From: Pseudomonadota bacterium
GTDB taxonomy: Bacteria > Pseudomonadota > Alphaproteobacteria > Reyranellales > Reyranellaceae
NCBI GenBank assembly: GCA_018242505.1
Contig: JAFEBU010000027.1
Location: 124,001 to 188,000, forward strand
Direction of reading: 5' to 3'
DNA length: 64,000 bases
Numbering within the stretch: position 1 is the stretch's first letter; every line of letters begins with the position of its first letter. This document shows positions 16,699 through 25,766 of this stretch, piece after piece. The translations under genes were made by a program, and so were the position numbers. The notes under the pieces were generated by a model. The model was not told the origin of the DNA, did not search any database, and worked only from the letters and a program-made list of their open reading frames with translations.

Positions 16699-17862
16699 TC
16701 AGGCGTCGTAGATTGTCTTTTCGAAGGCATAGTAGAGCGGCAGAGATTTGGCGTCGGCGAAGGGCAGGACCTGCGTCGCATAGACGCCGCCAATGCCTTT
16801 CTTCTGATCGATCCAGTAGTAGGTGTTGGCAAGACCCGCCCAGGCAAGGCTTCCCGCGGATCGTCCGGTCGGCGCTTGAGCATTGTTGATCATGAAGCTC
16901 AGGCCCCATTGTTTCTCGACCCCGGGAAAGAACTCCGCGTCGTTGGAGAGCGGCGGGATCGCGGCCTTGAGCAGGCCGACCTTGCAGTCCCCCATGGCGT
17001 TCTTCGACATCTGCGCCACGGTCTCGGGCTTCAGCACCTGCTCGCCGCGATCGGACTTGCCCTGGTTCAGCATCATGCGCACGAACTTCAGGTAGTCGCC
17101 GGCGGTGCCGTAGAGCCCCCCGCCGCCCATCTCGAACTCCGGCTGCTGCGGGATCTCGAGTTCCATGTCCGGCGTGAGCGCGCCGTCGGGACCGCGATGA
17201 TGAATCTTGGCGAGCCGGCTGCGCATGTCGGGCGAGATGAAGAAGGCGGTGCTGTCCATTCCGAGCGGACCCAGCACATTGGCCTTGAGATACTGGCCAA
17301 GCTTCTGGCCGCTCGCCGCCTCGACCATCTTGCCGGCCCAGTCGATGTTGATGCCGTAGTCCCAGCGCTCGCCGGGATCGAAGGTCAGCGGCGTGGTGAG
17401 CGCCTTGTTCTCACAGCCGGTAATGCCGGGGATGCCCATCGCCTGCTGGTACTTCGCAATGTCGGGATTCCAGATCTCGTACGAGAAGCCGGCGGTATGG
17501 GTGAGCAGATGGCGGAGCGTGATGTCGCGACGCGGCTTGCGCATCCTGGGCTTGCCCGCGGCGTCGAAACCTTCGAGCACCTGGACCTCGCCGAGATAGG
17601 GAAGCACGGACTTGGCCGGTGCATCGAGGCCGAGCTTGCCGCGCTCGACCTGCTGCATCGCCGCCGTGCCGGTGATCGCCTTGGTCATCGAGGCGATCCA
17701 GACGACGGTGTCGGGCGTCATCTCGGTCGTCTGGCCCAACACGCGCTTGCCGAATCCGCCTTCGTAGGTTGTGCCTTTGGCGTCGGTCGCGACGGCAACG
17801 ACGCCGGGAACGTCGCCCTTGGCGACCGACTCTTTGAGCAGCTTGTCCACCGCAGCCTTCAT
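16699..17862 (-). CDS. Serine hydrolase, beta-lactamase class C fold
   Basis: 387-residue class C beta-lactamase/esterase-like protein. The SxxK motif is SMTK (VVWIASMTKAITG), the second motif YGIN (WDYGINIDWAGK) gives the Tyr, and a late GL/AGL strand replaces KTG. No signal peptide, so a cytoplasmic esterase or amidase is likelier than a resistance enzyme. The start at 17862 has AGGAGGA nine bases upstream. It resembles the serine hydrolase at 42086-43312 in overall plan. Confidence 0.82.
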   Translation of the reverse strand: MKAAVDKLLKESVAKGDVPGVVAVATDAKGTTYEGGFGKRVLGQTTEMTPDTVVWIASMTKAITGTAAMQQVERGKLGLDAPAKSVLPYLGEVQVLEGFDAAGKPRMRKPRRDITLRHLLTHTAGFSYEIWNPDIAKYQQAMGIPGITGCENKALTTPLTFDPGERWDYGINIDWAGKMVEAASGQKLGQYLKANVLGPLGMDSTAFFISPDMRSRLAKIHHRGPDGALTPDMELEIPQQPEFEMGGGGLYGTAGDYLKFVRMMLNQGKSDRGEQVLKPETVAQMSKNAMGDCKVGLLKAAIPPLSNDAEFFPGVEKQWGLSFMINNAQAPTGRSAGSLAWAGLANTYYWIDQKKGIGGVYATQVLPFADAKSLPLYYAFEKTIYDA

Positions 17863-17986
17863 GGCGTTCCTCCTGGATTGTACTGGTACTGGCCGAATTT
17901 GGGCACGCAGCGCGAAGCGGCACAAGCCGGTTGATCTTCTTTCGACGATCTTCTTTCGACCCGGCGGCGGCGCTATGCTCGTCGTC

Positions 17987-18748
17987 ATGAAACTCAAGGA
18001 TCGTGTCGCCATCGTCACCGGCGCGGCGTCCGGCATCGGCGCGGCCTCGGCGCGCCTGTTCGCGGCTGAAGGCGCACAGGTAGCGCTGGTCGACCTCGAC
18101 GAGAAAGGCCTGGGCCAGGTCGCGGCGGACATCGAAAGCCGTGGTGGCGAAGCTCTTCCCATTGCCGCCGATGTGAGCAACGCCGGCAAGGCGCGCGAGG
18201 GCGTCGGTCGGGTGATGGACAAATGGGGCCATGTCGATGTGCTGCTCACCGCGGCCGGCGTCTCGCTCGGCGGGACGGTCGACAGCCTCGATGAGGCGGT
18301 CTGGGACAAGACCTTCGCGATCAACGTGAAGGGGACCTATCTCTGGATCCATCACGCCATCCAACACATGATCGCTGCGCGCTCCGGCGCCATCGTGACC
18401 ATGGGATCGCAACTTGCCCAGTCGAGCCTGGGCAAGAACGCCGCCTACGTCGCGTCGAAGGGCGCGATCGCCTCCTTCACCAAGACCATCGCGGTCGATC
18501 ATGCGCGTCAGGGCATCCGCATCAATGCATTGATGCCGGGCGTCATCGACACACCGATGCCGGCGCGCTCGCTGCAGCGCCAGACCGACCCGGACGCGGC
18601 GCGGATGGTCTGGAAACAGCGCCATCCCATGGGCCGCATCGGCCAGCCGGAGGAGGTGGCGCGGGCGGCCCTGTTCCTCGCGAGCGACGACTCATCCTTT
18701 GTCACGGGTACGCTGCTGTTCGTCGACGGCGGCTGGACGGCGCACTGA
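17987..18748 (+). CDS. SDR family NAD(P)-dependent oxidoreductase
   Basis: 253-residue short-chain dehydrogenase: TGAASGIGAAS nucleotide loop, catalytic Ser in MGSQLAQSS, YVASK for the Tyr/Lys pair, and VDGGWTAH at the C terminus. I use the ATG at 17987 (MKLKDRVAIVTG); an ATG four codons upstream at 17975 is possible. Its stop is one base before the PhyH dioxygenase start, so they form a two-gene operon. Substrate unknown. Confidence 0.88.
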   Translation: MKLKDRVAIVTGAASGIGAASARLFAAEGAQVALVDLDEKGLGQVAADIESRGGEALPIAADVSNAGKAREGVGRVMDKWGHVDVLLTAAGVSLGGTVDSLDEAVWDKTFAINVKGTYLWIHHAIQHMIAARSGAIVTMGSQLAQSSLGKNAAYVASKGAIASFTKTIAVDHARQGIRINALMPGVIDTPMPARSLQRQTDPDAARMVWKQRHPMGRIGQPEEVARAALFLASDDSSFVTGTLLFVDGGWTAH

Positions 18749-18749
18749 C

Positions 18750-19592
18750 ATGCCGAAGAAGCTCACTCCCGACCAAATCTCCGCCTACGAGCGCGATGGT
18801 TATGTCTGTCCGGTCGATGCCTTTTCCGCCGACCGGGCGCGCACCTGGCGCGCCAAACTCGAAGCCTTCGAGCATGCCGAGGGCCGGAAGATGGGCCGCG
18901 GCCACAACTTCAAGCCCCACCTGCTGTTTCCATGGGTCGACGAGATCGTGCACGCCCCCGAGGTGCTCGACGCGGTCGAGGACTTGATCGGTCCTGATAT
19001 TCGATTGTTCCATTTGAGCGTCTGGCCCAAGGATCCGGGCTCGGGCACCTACGTGAGCTGGCATCAGGACGCGACTTACTTTGCGCTCGAGCCGGCTTGT
19101 CACGTCACGGCCTGGGTGGCGCTGACCGACGCGCCGATGGAAGCAGGCTGCATGGAAGTGGTGCCAGGCTCGCATAAGCTCGGTCAGTTGCGCCATGCCG
19201 AGATGCAGGATCCGGAAAACCTTCTATCGCGTGGACAGACGCTCGCGGTCGAGGTCGATCGTACCAGGACAGCCTACATGGCGGTGAAGGCCGGTCAGTT
19301 TTCGCTCCATCACACCCATCTCGTGCACAATTCGCGGCCCAACCGCTCCAGCGACCGGCGCATCGGGCTTGGCATCAGCTACATCCCGACCTCGGCGCAC
19401 TGCACGAGCAAGACGCGCGTCTCGGCCATGCTGGTGCGTGGAGAGGACCGCTACGGCCACTTCGACGACGAACGTCGCCCGGTCGTGGAGGCGGGTCCAG
19501 AGGAACGCGCCTTCCATGCCCACGCAGTGGCGACGTTCCGGCAGATGAACGCCGACGAAGCCGGCACCCAACGCTCGATCGTCAGACGCTGA
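18750..19592 (+). CDS. Phytanoyl-CoA dioxygenase (PhyH) family protein
   Basis: 280-residue Fe(II)/2-oxoglutarate-dependent oxygenase. The metal triad is visible as HxD in WHQDATYF and the distal His in HHTHLVHNS. The 2-oxoglutarate Arg is in DRRIGLGISYIP. It hydroxylates an unactivated carbon of a small molecule, and the paired SDR could oxidise the alcohol formed. It starts at 18750 right after the SDR stop. Its stop lies directly against that of the convergent S9 peptidase. Confidence 0.87.
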   Translation: MPKKLTPDQISAYERDGYVCPVDAFSADRARTWRAKLEAFEHAEGRKMGRGHNFKPHLLFPWVDEIVHAPEVLDAVEDLIGPDIRLFHLSVWPKDPGSGTYVSWHQDATYFALEPACHVTAWVALTDAPMEAGCMEVVPGSHKLGQLRHAEMQDPENLLSRGQTLAVEVDRTRTAYMAVKAGQFSLHHTHLVHNSRPNRSSDRRIGLGISYIPTSAHCTSKTRVSAMLVRGEDRYGHFDDERRPVVEAGPEERAFHAHAVATFRQMNADEAGTQRSIVRR

Positions 19593-21668
19593 TCAAGCGA
19601 GGTCTACCGCCCACAGTGCGAAGGCGTAGACGAGAGCGACTTCGTCGAGGCGGTCGAACCGGCCGGCCGCACCGCCGTGGCCCGCGCCCATGTTGGTGTG
19701 CAGCAGGATCGGGCCGCCCGAGGTCATGGTCGCGCGCAGGCGGGCGACCCATTTGGCGGGTTCCCAGTAGGTGACGCGTGGATCGGTGAGGCCCGCCATG
19801 GCGAGGATCGCGGGATAGGGCTTTGGCTGCACGTTATCGTAGGGCGAATAGGACAGAATGGTGCGAAAGGCCGCCTCGTCGGTGATCGGGTTGCCCCATT
19901 CGGGCCATTCGGGCGGCGTGAGCGGCAGTGTGTCGTCGAGCATGGTGTTGAGAACATCGACGAATGGCACCTCCGCGACGATGCCGGCGAAGAATTCGCC
20001 CGCCCGGTTGGCGATAGCGCCCATCAGCATGCCGCCGGCACTGCCGCCGTGCGCCACGATGCGCTTGGCCGATGTATATTTACGTTCGATCAGGGTGCGC
20101 GCGGCGGCAGTAAAGTCGTCGAAGGTGTTGGTCTTCTTCTCGCGCTTGCCGTCGAGATACCACGACCATCCCTTGTCGGCGCCGCCGCGGATATGGGCGA
20201 TGGCATAGACGAAACCGCGATCGACCAGCGACAGGCGGTTGGCATTGAAGGAGGCCGGCATCGCCATGCCGTAGGATCCGTAACCGTAGAGGAGCAGCGG
20301 GGAGCGGCCGTCAGGGACGAAATCCCGGCGATGCAGGATGGAGACGGGAACCTCGGCGCCGTCGTGGGACTTTGCCATGATGCGCGTCGTCGTATAGGCG
20401 GCGGGGTCGTGGCCGGACGGGATCTCCTGCCGCTTGCGCAGGATCCGCGTACGGCTCGCCATGTCGTAGTCGTAAACCTCGGCCGGCGTCGTCATCGACG
20501 AATAGACGAAGCGCACGGTGGTGGTATCGAACTCATAACCGCCGACGATATCGAGCGCATAGGCCGCCTCGTCGAAGGCGATGGTGTGCTCGCTGCCGTC
20601 CCGCAAATCGCGGATCACGATCGAAGGCAGAGCGTTGGCGCGCTCCAGGCGTACCAGATGGTTGGAATAGAGTTCGACACCCAGCAGGTAGACGCCCGAA
20701 CGGTGCGGGATGAATTCACGCCAGTTCTTTCGCACGGGAGAGGAAAGCGGTGCGGTGATGATGCGGTAGTCGATCGCACCGCCGTCGTTCGTCAGCACGA
20801 AAAGTTCGTCGCCGCGATCGGCGACGCTGTAGCGCACGCCTTTCTCACGCGGCGCGATCAGCCGCGGCTCTGCGTCCGGACGCGACAGATCGATGAGCCG
20901 CTGCTCGGACGTGTCGTGGTCGCCGCTGGAGACGACGCAGAAGCGGCCGCTTGCGCTCTCGTGGATATTCGTGAACCAGCCTGGATCCTGTTCCTCGTAC
21001 ACAAGAACGTCTTCGGATTGCTGCGTTCCCAGCCGGTGGCGGAAGACCTGCAATGGCCGGTGGTTGTCGTCGAGCCGGACGTAGAAGAAGAATGTCGAAT
21101 CGCTTCCCCAGACGACGCTGCCGCCGGTTTGCTCGACGATGTCCTGCATGTCCTCGCCGGTCGCCCACCGACGAACGCGAATCGTGAAGTATTCCGAGCC
21201 GCGCTGGTCGGCACTCCAGGCCTCCAGCCGATGGTCGGGCGAATGGCGCGTCCCGCCGAACTTGAAATAAGTGGAGGCCTTGGCCAGCGCGTCACCGTCG
21301 AGTGCAAGCTGGAAGTCGCCGCCACCCCGAGGCACGCGGCCGATCAGGGCGTGCTGGCCGCCTTGGCGATACTTCCAGAGATAGGCGTAAGGACCATCGG
21401 GCATGGGCACACCCGAATCGTCTTCCTTGATCCGGCCGCGCATTTCCGCGACCAGCGTCTTCTGGAAGTCCTCCGTAGGGGCGAGGACGGCCTCGGTGTA
21501 GCGGTTCTCGGCTTCCAGATATGACCTGATGTCCGGGTCGAGACGCAACGGATCGCGCAGCACCTCCTGCCAATTCTCGTCTTTCAGCCAGGCATAATCG
21601 TCGGTGAGCGTGACGCCATGCAGCGTCCGTCGCGACGGGCGCCGCGGCGCGGTCGGAGGCGACTTCAA
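19593..21668 (-). CDS. S9 family prolyl oligopeptidase (oligopeptidase B-like)
   Basis: 691-residue serine oligopeptidase. The N-terminal beta-propeller begins TLHGVTLTDDYAWLKDENW, and the catalytic domain is C-terminal. HGGSAGGMLMG carries the nucleophile, DPRVTYWEP the Asp and GAGHGGAAGRFD the His. It cleaves short peptides in the cytoplasm. No ATG fits the family N terminus; the TTG at 21668 does, eight bases after the stop of the upstream HpcH gene, so translation is probably coupled. Confidence 0.87.
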   Translation of the reverse strand: MKSPPTAPRRPSRRTLHGVTLTDDYAWLKDENWQEVLRDPLRLDPDIRSYLEAENRYTEAVLAPTEDFQKTLVAEMRGRIKEDDSGVPMPDGPYAYLWKYRQGGQHALIGRVPRGGGDFQLALDGDALAKASTYFKFGGTRHSPDHRLEAWSADQRGSEYFTIRVRRWATGEDMQDIVEQTGGSVVWGSDSTFFFYVRLDDNHRPLQVFRHRLGTQQSEDVLVYEEQDPGWFTNIHESASGRFCVVSSGDHDTSEQRLIDLSRPDAEPRLIAPREKGVRYSVADRGDELFVLTNDGGAIDYRIITAPLSSPVRKNWREFIPHRSGVYLLGVELYSNHLVRLERANALPSIVIRDLRDGSEHTIAFDEAAYALDIVGGYEFDTTTVRFVYSSMTTPAEVYDYDMASRTRILRKRQEIPSGHDPAAYTTTRIMAKSHDGAEVPVSILHRRDFVPDGRSPLLLYGYGSYGMAMPASFNANRLSLVDRGFVYAIAHIRGGADKGWSWYLDGKREKKTNTFDDFTAAARTLIERKYTSAKRIVAHGGSAGGMLMGAIANRAGEFFAGIVAEVPFVDVLNTMLDDTLPLTPPEWPEWGNPITDEAAFRTILSYSPYDNVQPKPYPAILAMAGLTDPRVTYWEPAKWVARLRATMTSGGPILLHTNMGAGHGGAAGRFDRLDEVALVYAFALWAVDLA

Positions 21669-21676
21669 GGATGGTC

Positions 21677-22528
21677 TCAGTAGTTGCCGGCAGCTTTGGC
21701 CACTGGCTTGGCCGCCGCCTCGGTCTTGCTTCCGAGCAGGCTCCGCATCTCTGCGCCCTTGGTGTCCCACCAGTCGGCGAGGATACGCACGTCCCAGCCG
21801 ATGCAGAAATGCTTCACGCCCATCTTGAGGTACTTTTCCGCGCCCGATGGATCGCGCAGCTCGACGCGCGGATGCAGGCCCTTCTTCAGCGCCATCTCGA
21901 TCGTTTTCTTTTCGGCATCCAGTACTTCGGGATCGCCATACTGCCCGGTCTTGCCGATGCTCATGGAGAAGTCCGAAGGACCGAACTGCACCATGTCGAT
22001 GCCCGGCACCGAAAGGATCGCGTCGAGATCATCCACGCACGATTTCTTCTCGACCATGATCGAGATCACGACGTCGTTCAGCGCGTCGACATAGGCGGGC
22101 TGGCCGCCTTCGCGCACCATGCCGACGTCGCGGCGCATGCCCACACCCAGCAACCCGCGGCCGCGCACGCCCTTGGCCATCGTCGTCTCGGCGCGCACGG
22201 CATTCACGGCCGCCTTGGCATCCTCGACCGTGCGGATGTCGGCAAACAGCACGCTCTGGAAGCCCGAACCAATCGCGCGCATCGCCTGGTGGGTATATTG
22301 CGTCTGCTCGATCTTGATCATGCCGCCCAGGTCCGCCACCTCGAAGGCGCGGCCGAGATTGTCGAGATCGTGCATGTCGAACGGCGCATATTCGGCCGTG
22401 AATTCGACATAGTCGTACTGGCCTGAATGGCCGATCAGCTCGACCAGGGTGGGCCAGCAGGAGAGGATGTGCGTGCCGACGGTCGGCTGTCCGGCAGTGA
22501 GACGTTCGCGAAGCAGGTTGCGGCGCAT
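21677..22528 (-). CDS. HpcH/HpaI aldolase/citrate lyase family protein
   Basis: 283-residue class II pyruvate aldolase of the HpaI type. VEFTAEYAPFD near residue 40, IKIEQTQ, VMVEKKSCVDDLDAI and VQFGPSDFSMSIG match metal- and substrate-binding loops of the family. It should cleave or form a 4-hydroxy-2-oxo acid, releasing pyruvate. A GGGGAAA site precedes the ATG at 22528. It is divergent from a D-2-hydroxyacid dehydrogenase, which might reduce an oxo acid product; the link is inferred from position. Confidence 0.83.
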   Translation of the reverse strand: MRRNLLRERLTAGQPTVGTHILSCWPTLVELIGHSGQYDYVEFTAEYAPFDMHDLDNLGRAFEVADLGGMIKIEQTQYTHQAMRAIGSGFQSVLFADIRTVEDAKAAVNAVRAETTMAKGVRGRGLLGVGMRRDVGMVREGGQPAYVDALNDVVISIMVEKKSCVDDLDAILSVPGIDMVQFGPSDFSMSIGKTGQYGDPEVLDAEKKTIEMALKKGLHPRVELRDPSGAEKYLKMGVKHFCIGWDVRILADWWDTKGAEMRSLLGSKTEAAAKPVAKAAGNY

Positions 22529-22588
22529 GGCATTTCCCCGGTAAGTGCGGTTGGCGTCAGTCTCGCATTTTGCGCCGGGGGAGTTCCA

Positions 22589-23557
22589 ATGTTTCCGTCG
22601 AAGGACCAGCTCACGATCTGTTTTGCGCACGCGGCCTACCAGATGAAAAGCCGGTTTGACGCCCGCCGCACCGGCATCAGGAACTTCGAGGTCCGGGCCT
22701 ATGACGAGCTGCAGAAGCGGATCGGCGAGGCCGACGTGGTCGTGGTTTCCGGTATGTGGAAGAACGACCTGATTGCGCATGCGCCCAAGCTGAAATTCGT
22801 CCAGTCCATCAGCTCGGGGATGGACCAGTATTCCAAGGAGCAGCTGGGCGCGAAGAAGGTGCGGCTGGCGAGCGCCGCGGGCGTCAATGCCCGCGCGGTG
22901 GCCGAGCATGCGATGGCCTTGATCCTGGCGGTGGCGCGACGCCTGCCGGAGGCGCGCGACAATCAGCACAAGAAGATGTGGCGCGGGATGATCGGCGATC
23001 TCGCCGAGCGCGAGGACGAGCTTGGGGGCAAGACGCTGCTGGTGGTGGGCATGGGCCGTATCGGCAGCCACCTCGCAAAACTCGCCAAGGCCTTCGACAT
23101 GAAAGTAGTCGGCATTCGCCGCAATCCGGCACAGGGCGCCAATGGCGCGGACTCCATCCACGCCATGACCGACCTGGTGAAGCTCGTCCCCGAGGCCGAT
23201 TTCGTGACGCTCACCTGCGCGCTCACGCCGGAGACGACCGGGCTCATGAGTGCAGCGGCGTTCGCGGCAATGAAGCCGTCGTCGGTGTTCGTGAACGTGG
23301 CGCGCGGCAAGGTGGCGGACGAGGCGGCGCTGATCGAGACGATGAAGGGCGGAAAGATCTGGGCGGCGGCTCTCGATGTCACGGCTGACGAGCCATTGCC
23401 GGCGCCGTCGCCGCTGTGGACGCTGCCCAACGTCTTCATCACGCCGCATACGGCCGGCGAGACGCGCCGCTACGAGGACAACGTCCTCGACGTCCTGATG
23501 GAGAATCTGGAGCGGCTGTGGCGCGGCGAGACGGTCTTGCGCAACCAGGTTCTCTGA
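22589..23557 (+). CDS. D-2-hydroxyacid dehydrogenase
   Basis: 322-residue NAD-dependent 2-hydroxyacid dehydrogenase distinct from the one at 10535-11533. It has GMGRIGSHLAK as nucleotide loop, Arg in NVARGKVADE, Glu in TADEPLP, and His in FITPHTAGETRRY. The ATG at 22589 follows GGGGGAG. Only 60 bases separate it from the divergent aldolase, so both promoters must be compact or overlapping. The next gene follows after 26 bases. Confidence 0.87.
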   Translation: MFPSKDQLTICFAHAAYQMKSRFDARRTGIRNFEVRAYDELQKRIGEADVVVVSGMWKNDLIAHAPKLKFVQSISSGMDQYSKEQLGAKKVRLASAAGVNARAVAEHAMALILAVARRLPEARDNQHKKMWRGMIGDLAEREDELGGKTLLVVGMGRIGSHLAKLAKAFDMKVVGIRRNPAQGANGADSIHAMTDLVKLVPEADFVTLTCALTPETTGLMSAAAFAAMKPSSVFVNVARGKVADEAALIETMKGGKIWAAALDVTADEPLPAPSPLWTLPNVFITPHTAGETRRYEDNVLDVLMENLERLWRGETVLRNQVL

Positions 23558-23583
23558 TCGAAGGTTGCATAGGAGGAATCGAC

Positions 23584-24165
23584 ATGGCCATCGCAGATCC
23601 CAATCGTACGATCCTGACGGGCGAGAATCCGTTCATCCGTCTCAGCGCGCGCGACGGCGATGCCAATTCGACCGATGCAAGCTTCTGGCGCATCCTGTTC
23701 TGTCCGGCTGGACCGGGGCATGTGCTCTACCTCAAGAGCGAGCTCACCGATGGGCACTGGTGCATCTATTCCGACAACATCGCCATGGCGCGCTGGCTGC
23801 AGAAGACGGTGCAGGGCATGCTCAATCCCGAGCTGAAGGATCTCACGATCCCGGTGACCGACGCCTCTTTCACGAAGTCGGGCGACCCGCGCTATTTCTG
23901 GACCGAGCACGTCTCGGCGACGGACGCCGAAATCGCGCTCACCTGGCACGATATCGGCGAACCGCTGCTCATCCATACGCAACCCAATGCGCAGCCCAAT
24001 CCCAGGCCCTACGGCGTCTGTACCCTGCTGGTGCCGGCGCTCGCCGCTCGACTGACGCTGAACGGGGCGCAGGCCAAGGGCCAACCCTGGCCGCGCGAAC
24101 GCGAGGGCCAGCCCTTCAGCACCTGTGCGCTTGCCTTTTCGGAGAGCTGGACCGAGCCACGCTAG
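23584..24165 (+). CDS. Conserved hypothetical protein
   Basis: 193-residue cytoplasmic protein with no domain I recognise. Distinctive stretches are SFWRILFCPAGPGHVLYLKS, TDGHWCIYSDNIAMARWLQ and YFWTEHVSATDAEIALTWHD. The ATG at 23584 has a good GGAGGAATCG site and follows the 2-hydroxyacid dehydrogenase closely, suggesting cotranscription. The coding pattern matches its neighbours, so I take it as real. Its stop overlaps that of the convergent LLM oxidoreductase in a CTAG. Confidence 0.75.
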   Translation: MAIADPNRTILTGENPFIRLSARDGDANSTDASFWRILFCPAGPGHVLYLKSELTDGHWCIYSDNIAMARWLQKTVQGMLNPELKDLTIPVTDASFTKSGDPRYFWTEHVSATDAEIALTWHDIGEPLLIHTQPNAQPNPRPYGVCTLLVPALAARLTLNGAQAKGQPWPREREGQPFSTCALAFSESWTEPR

Positions 24166-25175
24166 GTCGCGGGCGCGAAGCCGCCAGCTTGGGCGAGGAG
24201 CGTGTAGCTCTTGCGGCGGACGGCTTCGTCGTAGGTCCAGGTGACGACGGCCATCTCGTCGACACCAACCCGCTCCTTCAATTCGACGATGCGCGCCATC
24301 ACGTCTGCGCCGGTGCCGGCGAATGTCTCCTTGCGAAGCCGTTCCATCTTGATCTGCTCATGCGGTGCGAGCGTCGCCGCCGCGGCAACGTCGGGCGCCA
24401 CCAGCGGCCCCAGCAAGCCCTTGTCGCGGTTGATGCGAGAGAGGGCTCGTGACGTGAGATGGTACTGCGCCTCTTCCATGCTGTCCGCCGCGAGCGCCCA
24501 CACGCAGAGCGCCGAATGCGGCGCGGGGTGGCGCTCGCTCGGCCGGTAGCTCTTCTTGTAGAGTTCGATGGCGCGCTCGCCTCCGGCGCCATCGCTGAAG
24601 AACCAGGCAAAGCAATAGGGCAAGCCGAACAGGGCCGCGACCTGCGCGCCGTAGTCGGAGCTGCCCAGGATCCAGATCTCTGGCGAGGTCGGGCCATTGG
24701 GATAGGCCTTCACGGCTGCGAAGGGATGGCCCTGCACCAGCGGCTCGTTCTGCACCCAGGCCATCAGGTCGCGCACGTCGGCAGGAAAATGCTCGGGCCG
24801 CTCGTTGGCGGCAGGATTGAGGGCGAAGGCTGTGCGCCCATCCGAGCCCGGCGCGCGACCGAGACCCATGTCGATGCGGCCCGGTGCCAGCGCGTCGAGG
24901 ACGCGGAACACCTCGGCCACCTTGAACGGCGAATAGTGCGGCAGCATGATCCCGGCGCTGCCGATGCGGATGCGCTCGGTCGTGGCGGCGATCGCCGCCA
25001 TCACGATTTCCGGCGCGGTGCCTACGATGGTCGGGTGGTTATGGTGCTCCGATACCCAGAAGCGATCGTAGCCCAACTGCTCGCAATGGCGGGCCAGGGC
25101 CACCGTGTTGCGGATCGATTCTTCGTGCGGACGGCCGGCGATGGCGATCGATTGGTCGAGAACGGAAAGGCGCAT
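24162..25175 (-). CDS. LLM class flavin-dependent oxidoreductase
   Basis: 337-residue luciferase-like (bacterial luciferase/alkanal monooxygenase fold) flavoenzyme. The N terminus LSVLDQSIAIAGRPHEESIR, then YDRFWVSEHHNHPTIVGTAP and IRIGSAGIMLPHYSPFKVAE match the MsnO8-type subgroup. It uses reduced FMN or F420 to oxidise an unknown substrate. Its start at 25175 faces the VOC gene at 25236. Confidence 0.86.
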   Translation of the reverse strand: MRLSVLDQSIAIAGRPHEESIRNTVALARHCEQLGYDRFWVSEHHNHPTIVGTAPEIVMAAIAATTERIRIGSAGIMLPHYSPFKVAEVFRVLDALAPGRIDMGLGRAPGSDGRTAFALNPAANERPEHFPADVRDLMAWVQNEPLVQGHPFAAVKAYPNGPTSPEIWILGSSDYGAQVAALFGLPYCFAWFFSDGAGGERAIELYKKSYRPSERHPAPHSALCVWALAADSMEEAQYHLTSRALSRINRDKGLLGPLVAPDVAAAATLAPHEQIKMERLRKETFAGTGADVMARIVELKERVGVDEMAVVTWTYDEAVRRKSYTLLAQAGGFAPAT

Positions 25176-25235
25176 TGGTCAGGGAACTTAGGTCGTCCGT
25201 TCCGGTTGTCCACCCGTACCCAGAAGGAGGCTGCC

Positions 25236-25679
25236 ATGCCCAAGACCTCGTGCCGCGTCGTTGGCATTGACCACATCTCCATCAGGGTCAGCGATTACCG
25301 GAAATCGAAAGCCTTCTATTCCAAGCTGTTCACATTCCTGGGGTTCGAGATCTCGGATGAATATCCGGGCACGATCGGCTGGACCAACGGCAAGACCCGC
25401 TACTGGATCGCTGAAGCCGAGGGTCGCAAGACTCATGGGGTTGGCGATGTCGGCCTTCATCACTATGCCTTCCAGCTGCGCAATCGCCGCGACGTCGACG
25501 AACTCCAGAAGTGGCTCGAGGAGGAGGGCGCGCAGATCGTCGATCCCGCCGACGAGTATTACGAGGATTATTACGCCGTATTCTTCCTCGATCCCGACGG
25601 GCTGAAGCTCGAAGGCATGAAATATGGGGAGCTCACGGAGAAAAAGAAGAAATCTAGATCTTTGAAAAGAAAGGGATAA
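25236..25679 (+). CDS. VOC family (glyoxalase/dioxygenase superfamily) protein
   Basis: 147-residue single VOC module pair. GIDHISIRVSDYRKSKAFY gives the first metal His, GLHHYAFQLRNR the second His, and FFLDPDGLKLEGM the Glu. AAGGAGG precedes the ATG at 25236. The C terminus is a basic tail (KKKKSRSLKRKG), unusual for the family and encoded in AT-rich sequence, which may be a secondary extension. Function within the family (lyase, dioxygenase, resistance) is not resolvable. Confidence 0.82.
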   Translation: MPKTSCRVVGIDHISIRVSDYRKSKAFYSKLFTFLGFEISDEYPGTIGWTNGKTRYWIAEAEGRKTHGVGDVGLHHYAFQLRNRRDVDELQKWLEEEGAQIVDPADEYYEDYYAVFFLDPDGLKLEGMKYGELTEKKKKSRSLKRKG

Positions 25680-25689
25680 TTATCTCTTT
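25670..25689. repeat. AT-rich near-palindrome at the VOC gene stop
   Basis: AAAGGGATAA followed by TTATCTCTTT is a 10-base inverted repeat with only one G:T-type mismatch, centred on the VOC stop codon and followed by AAAAT. It could be a weak terminator for the VOC gene or an operator for the peroxiredoxin operon that begins at 25767. The surrounding 60 bases are much more AT-rich than the rest of the region. Confidence 0.4.
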
Positions 25690-25709
25690 AAAATAGTTCT
25701 GCGAATCAC

Positions 25710-25737
25710 TTGCAATTAAACCGAACGAGGTCATATT
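25710..25737 (+). promoter_or_regulatory. Possible promoter of the peroxiredoxin-ahpD operon
   Basis: TTGCAA at 25710-25715 and CATATT at 25732-25737, spaced 16 bases, are the best -35/-10-like pair ahead of the peroxiredoxin ATG at 25767. Each matches four of six consensus bases. No clear OxyR half-sites are seen. Confidence 0.3.
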
Positions 25738-25766
25738 GGAAACGTTCTAAAACTACGGAGCGTTTC

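Noticed and set aside
19677-21524. 615-residue plus-strand frame opposite the S9 peptidase
   Set aside because: Antisense shadow created by GC-rich third positions; Arg/His/Val-rich with no motif.
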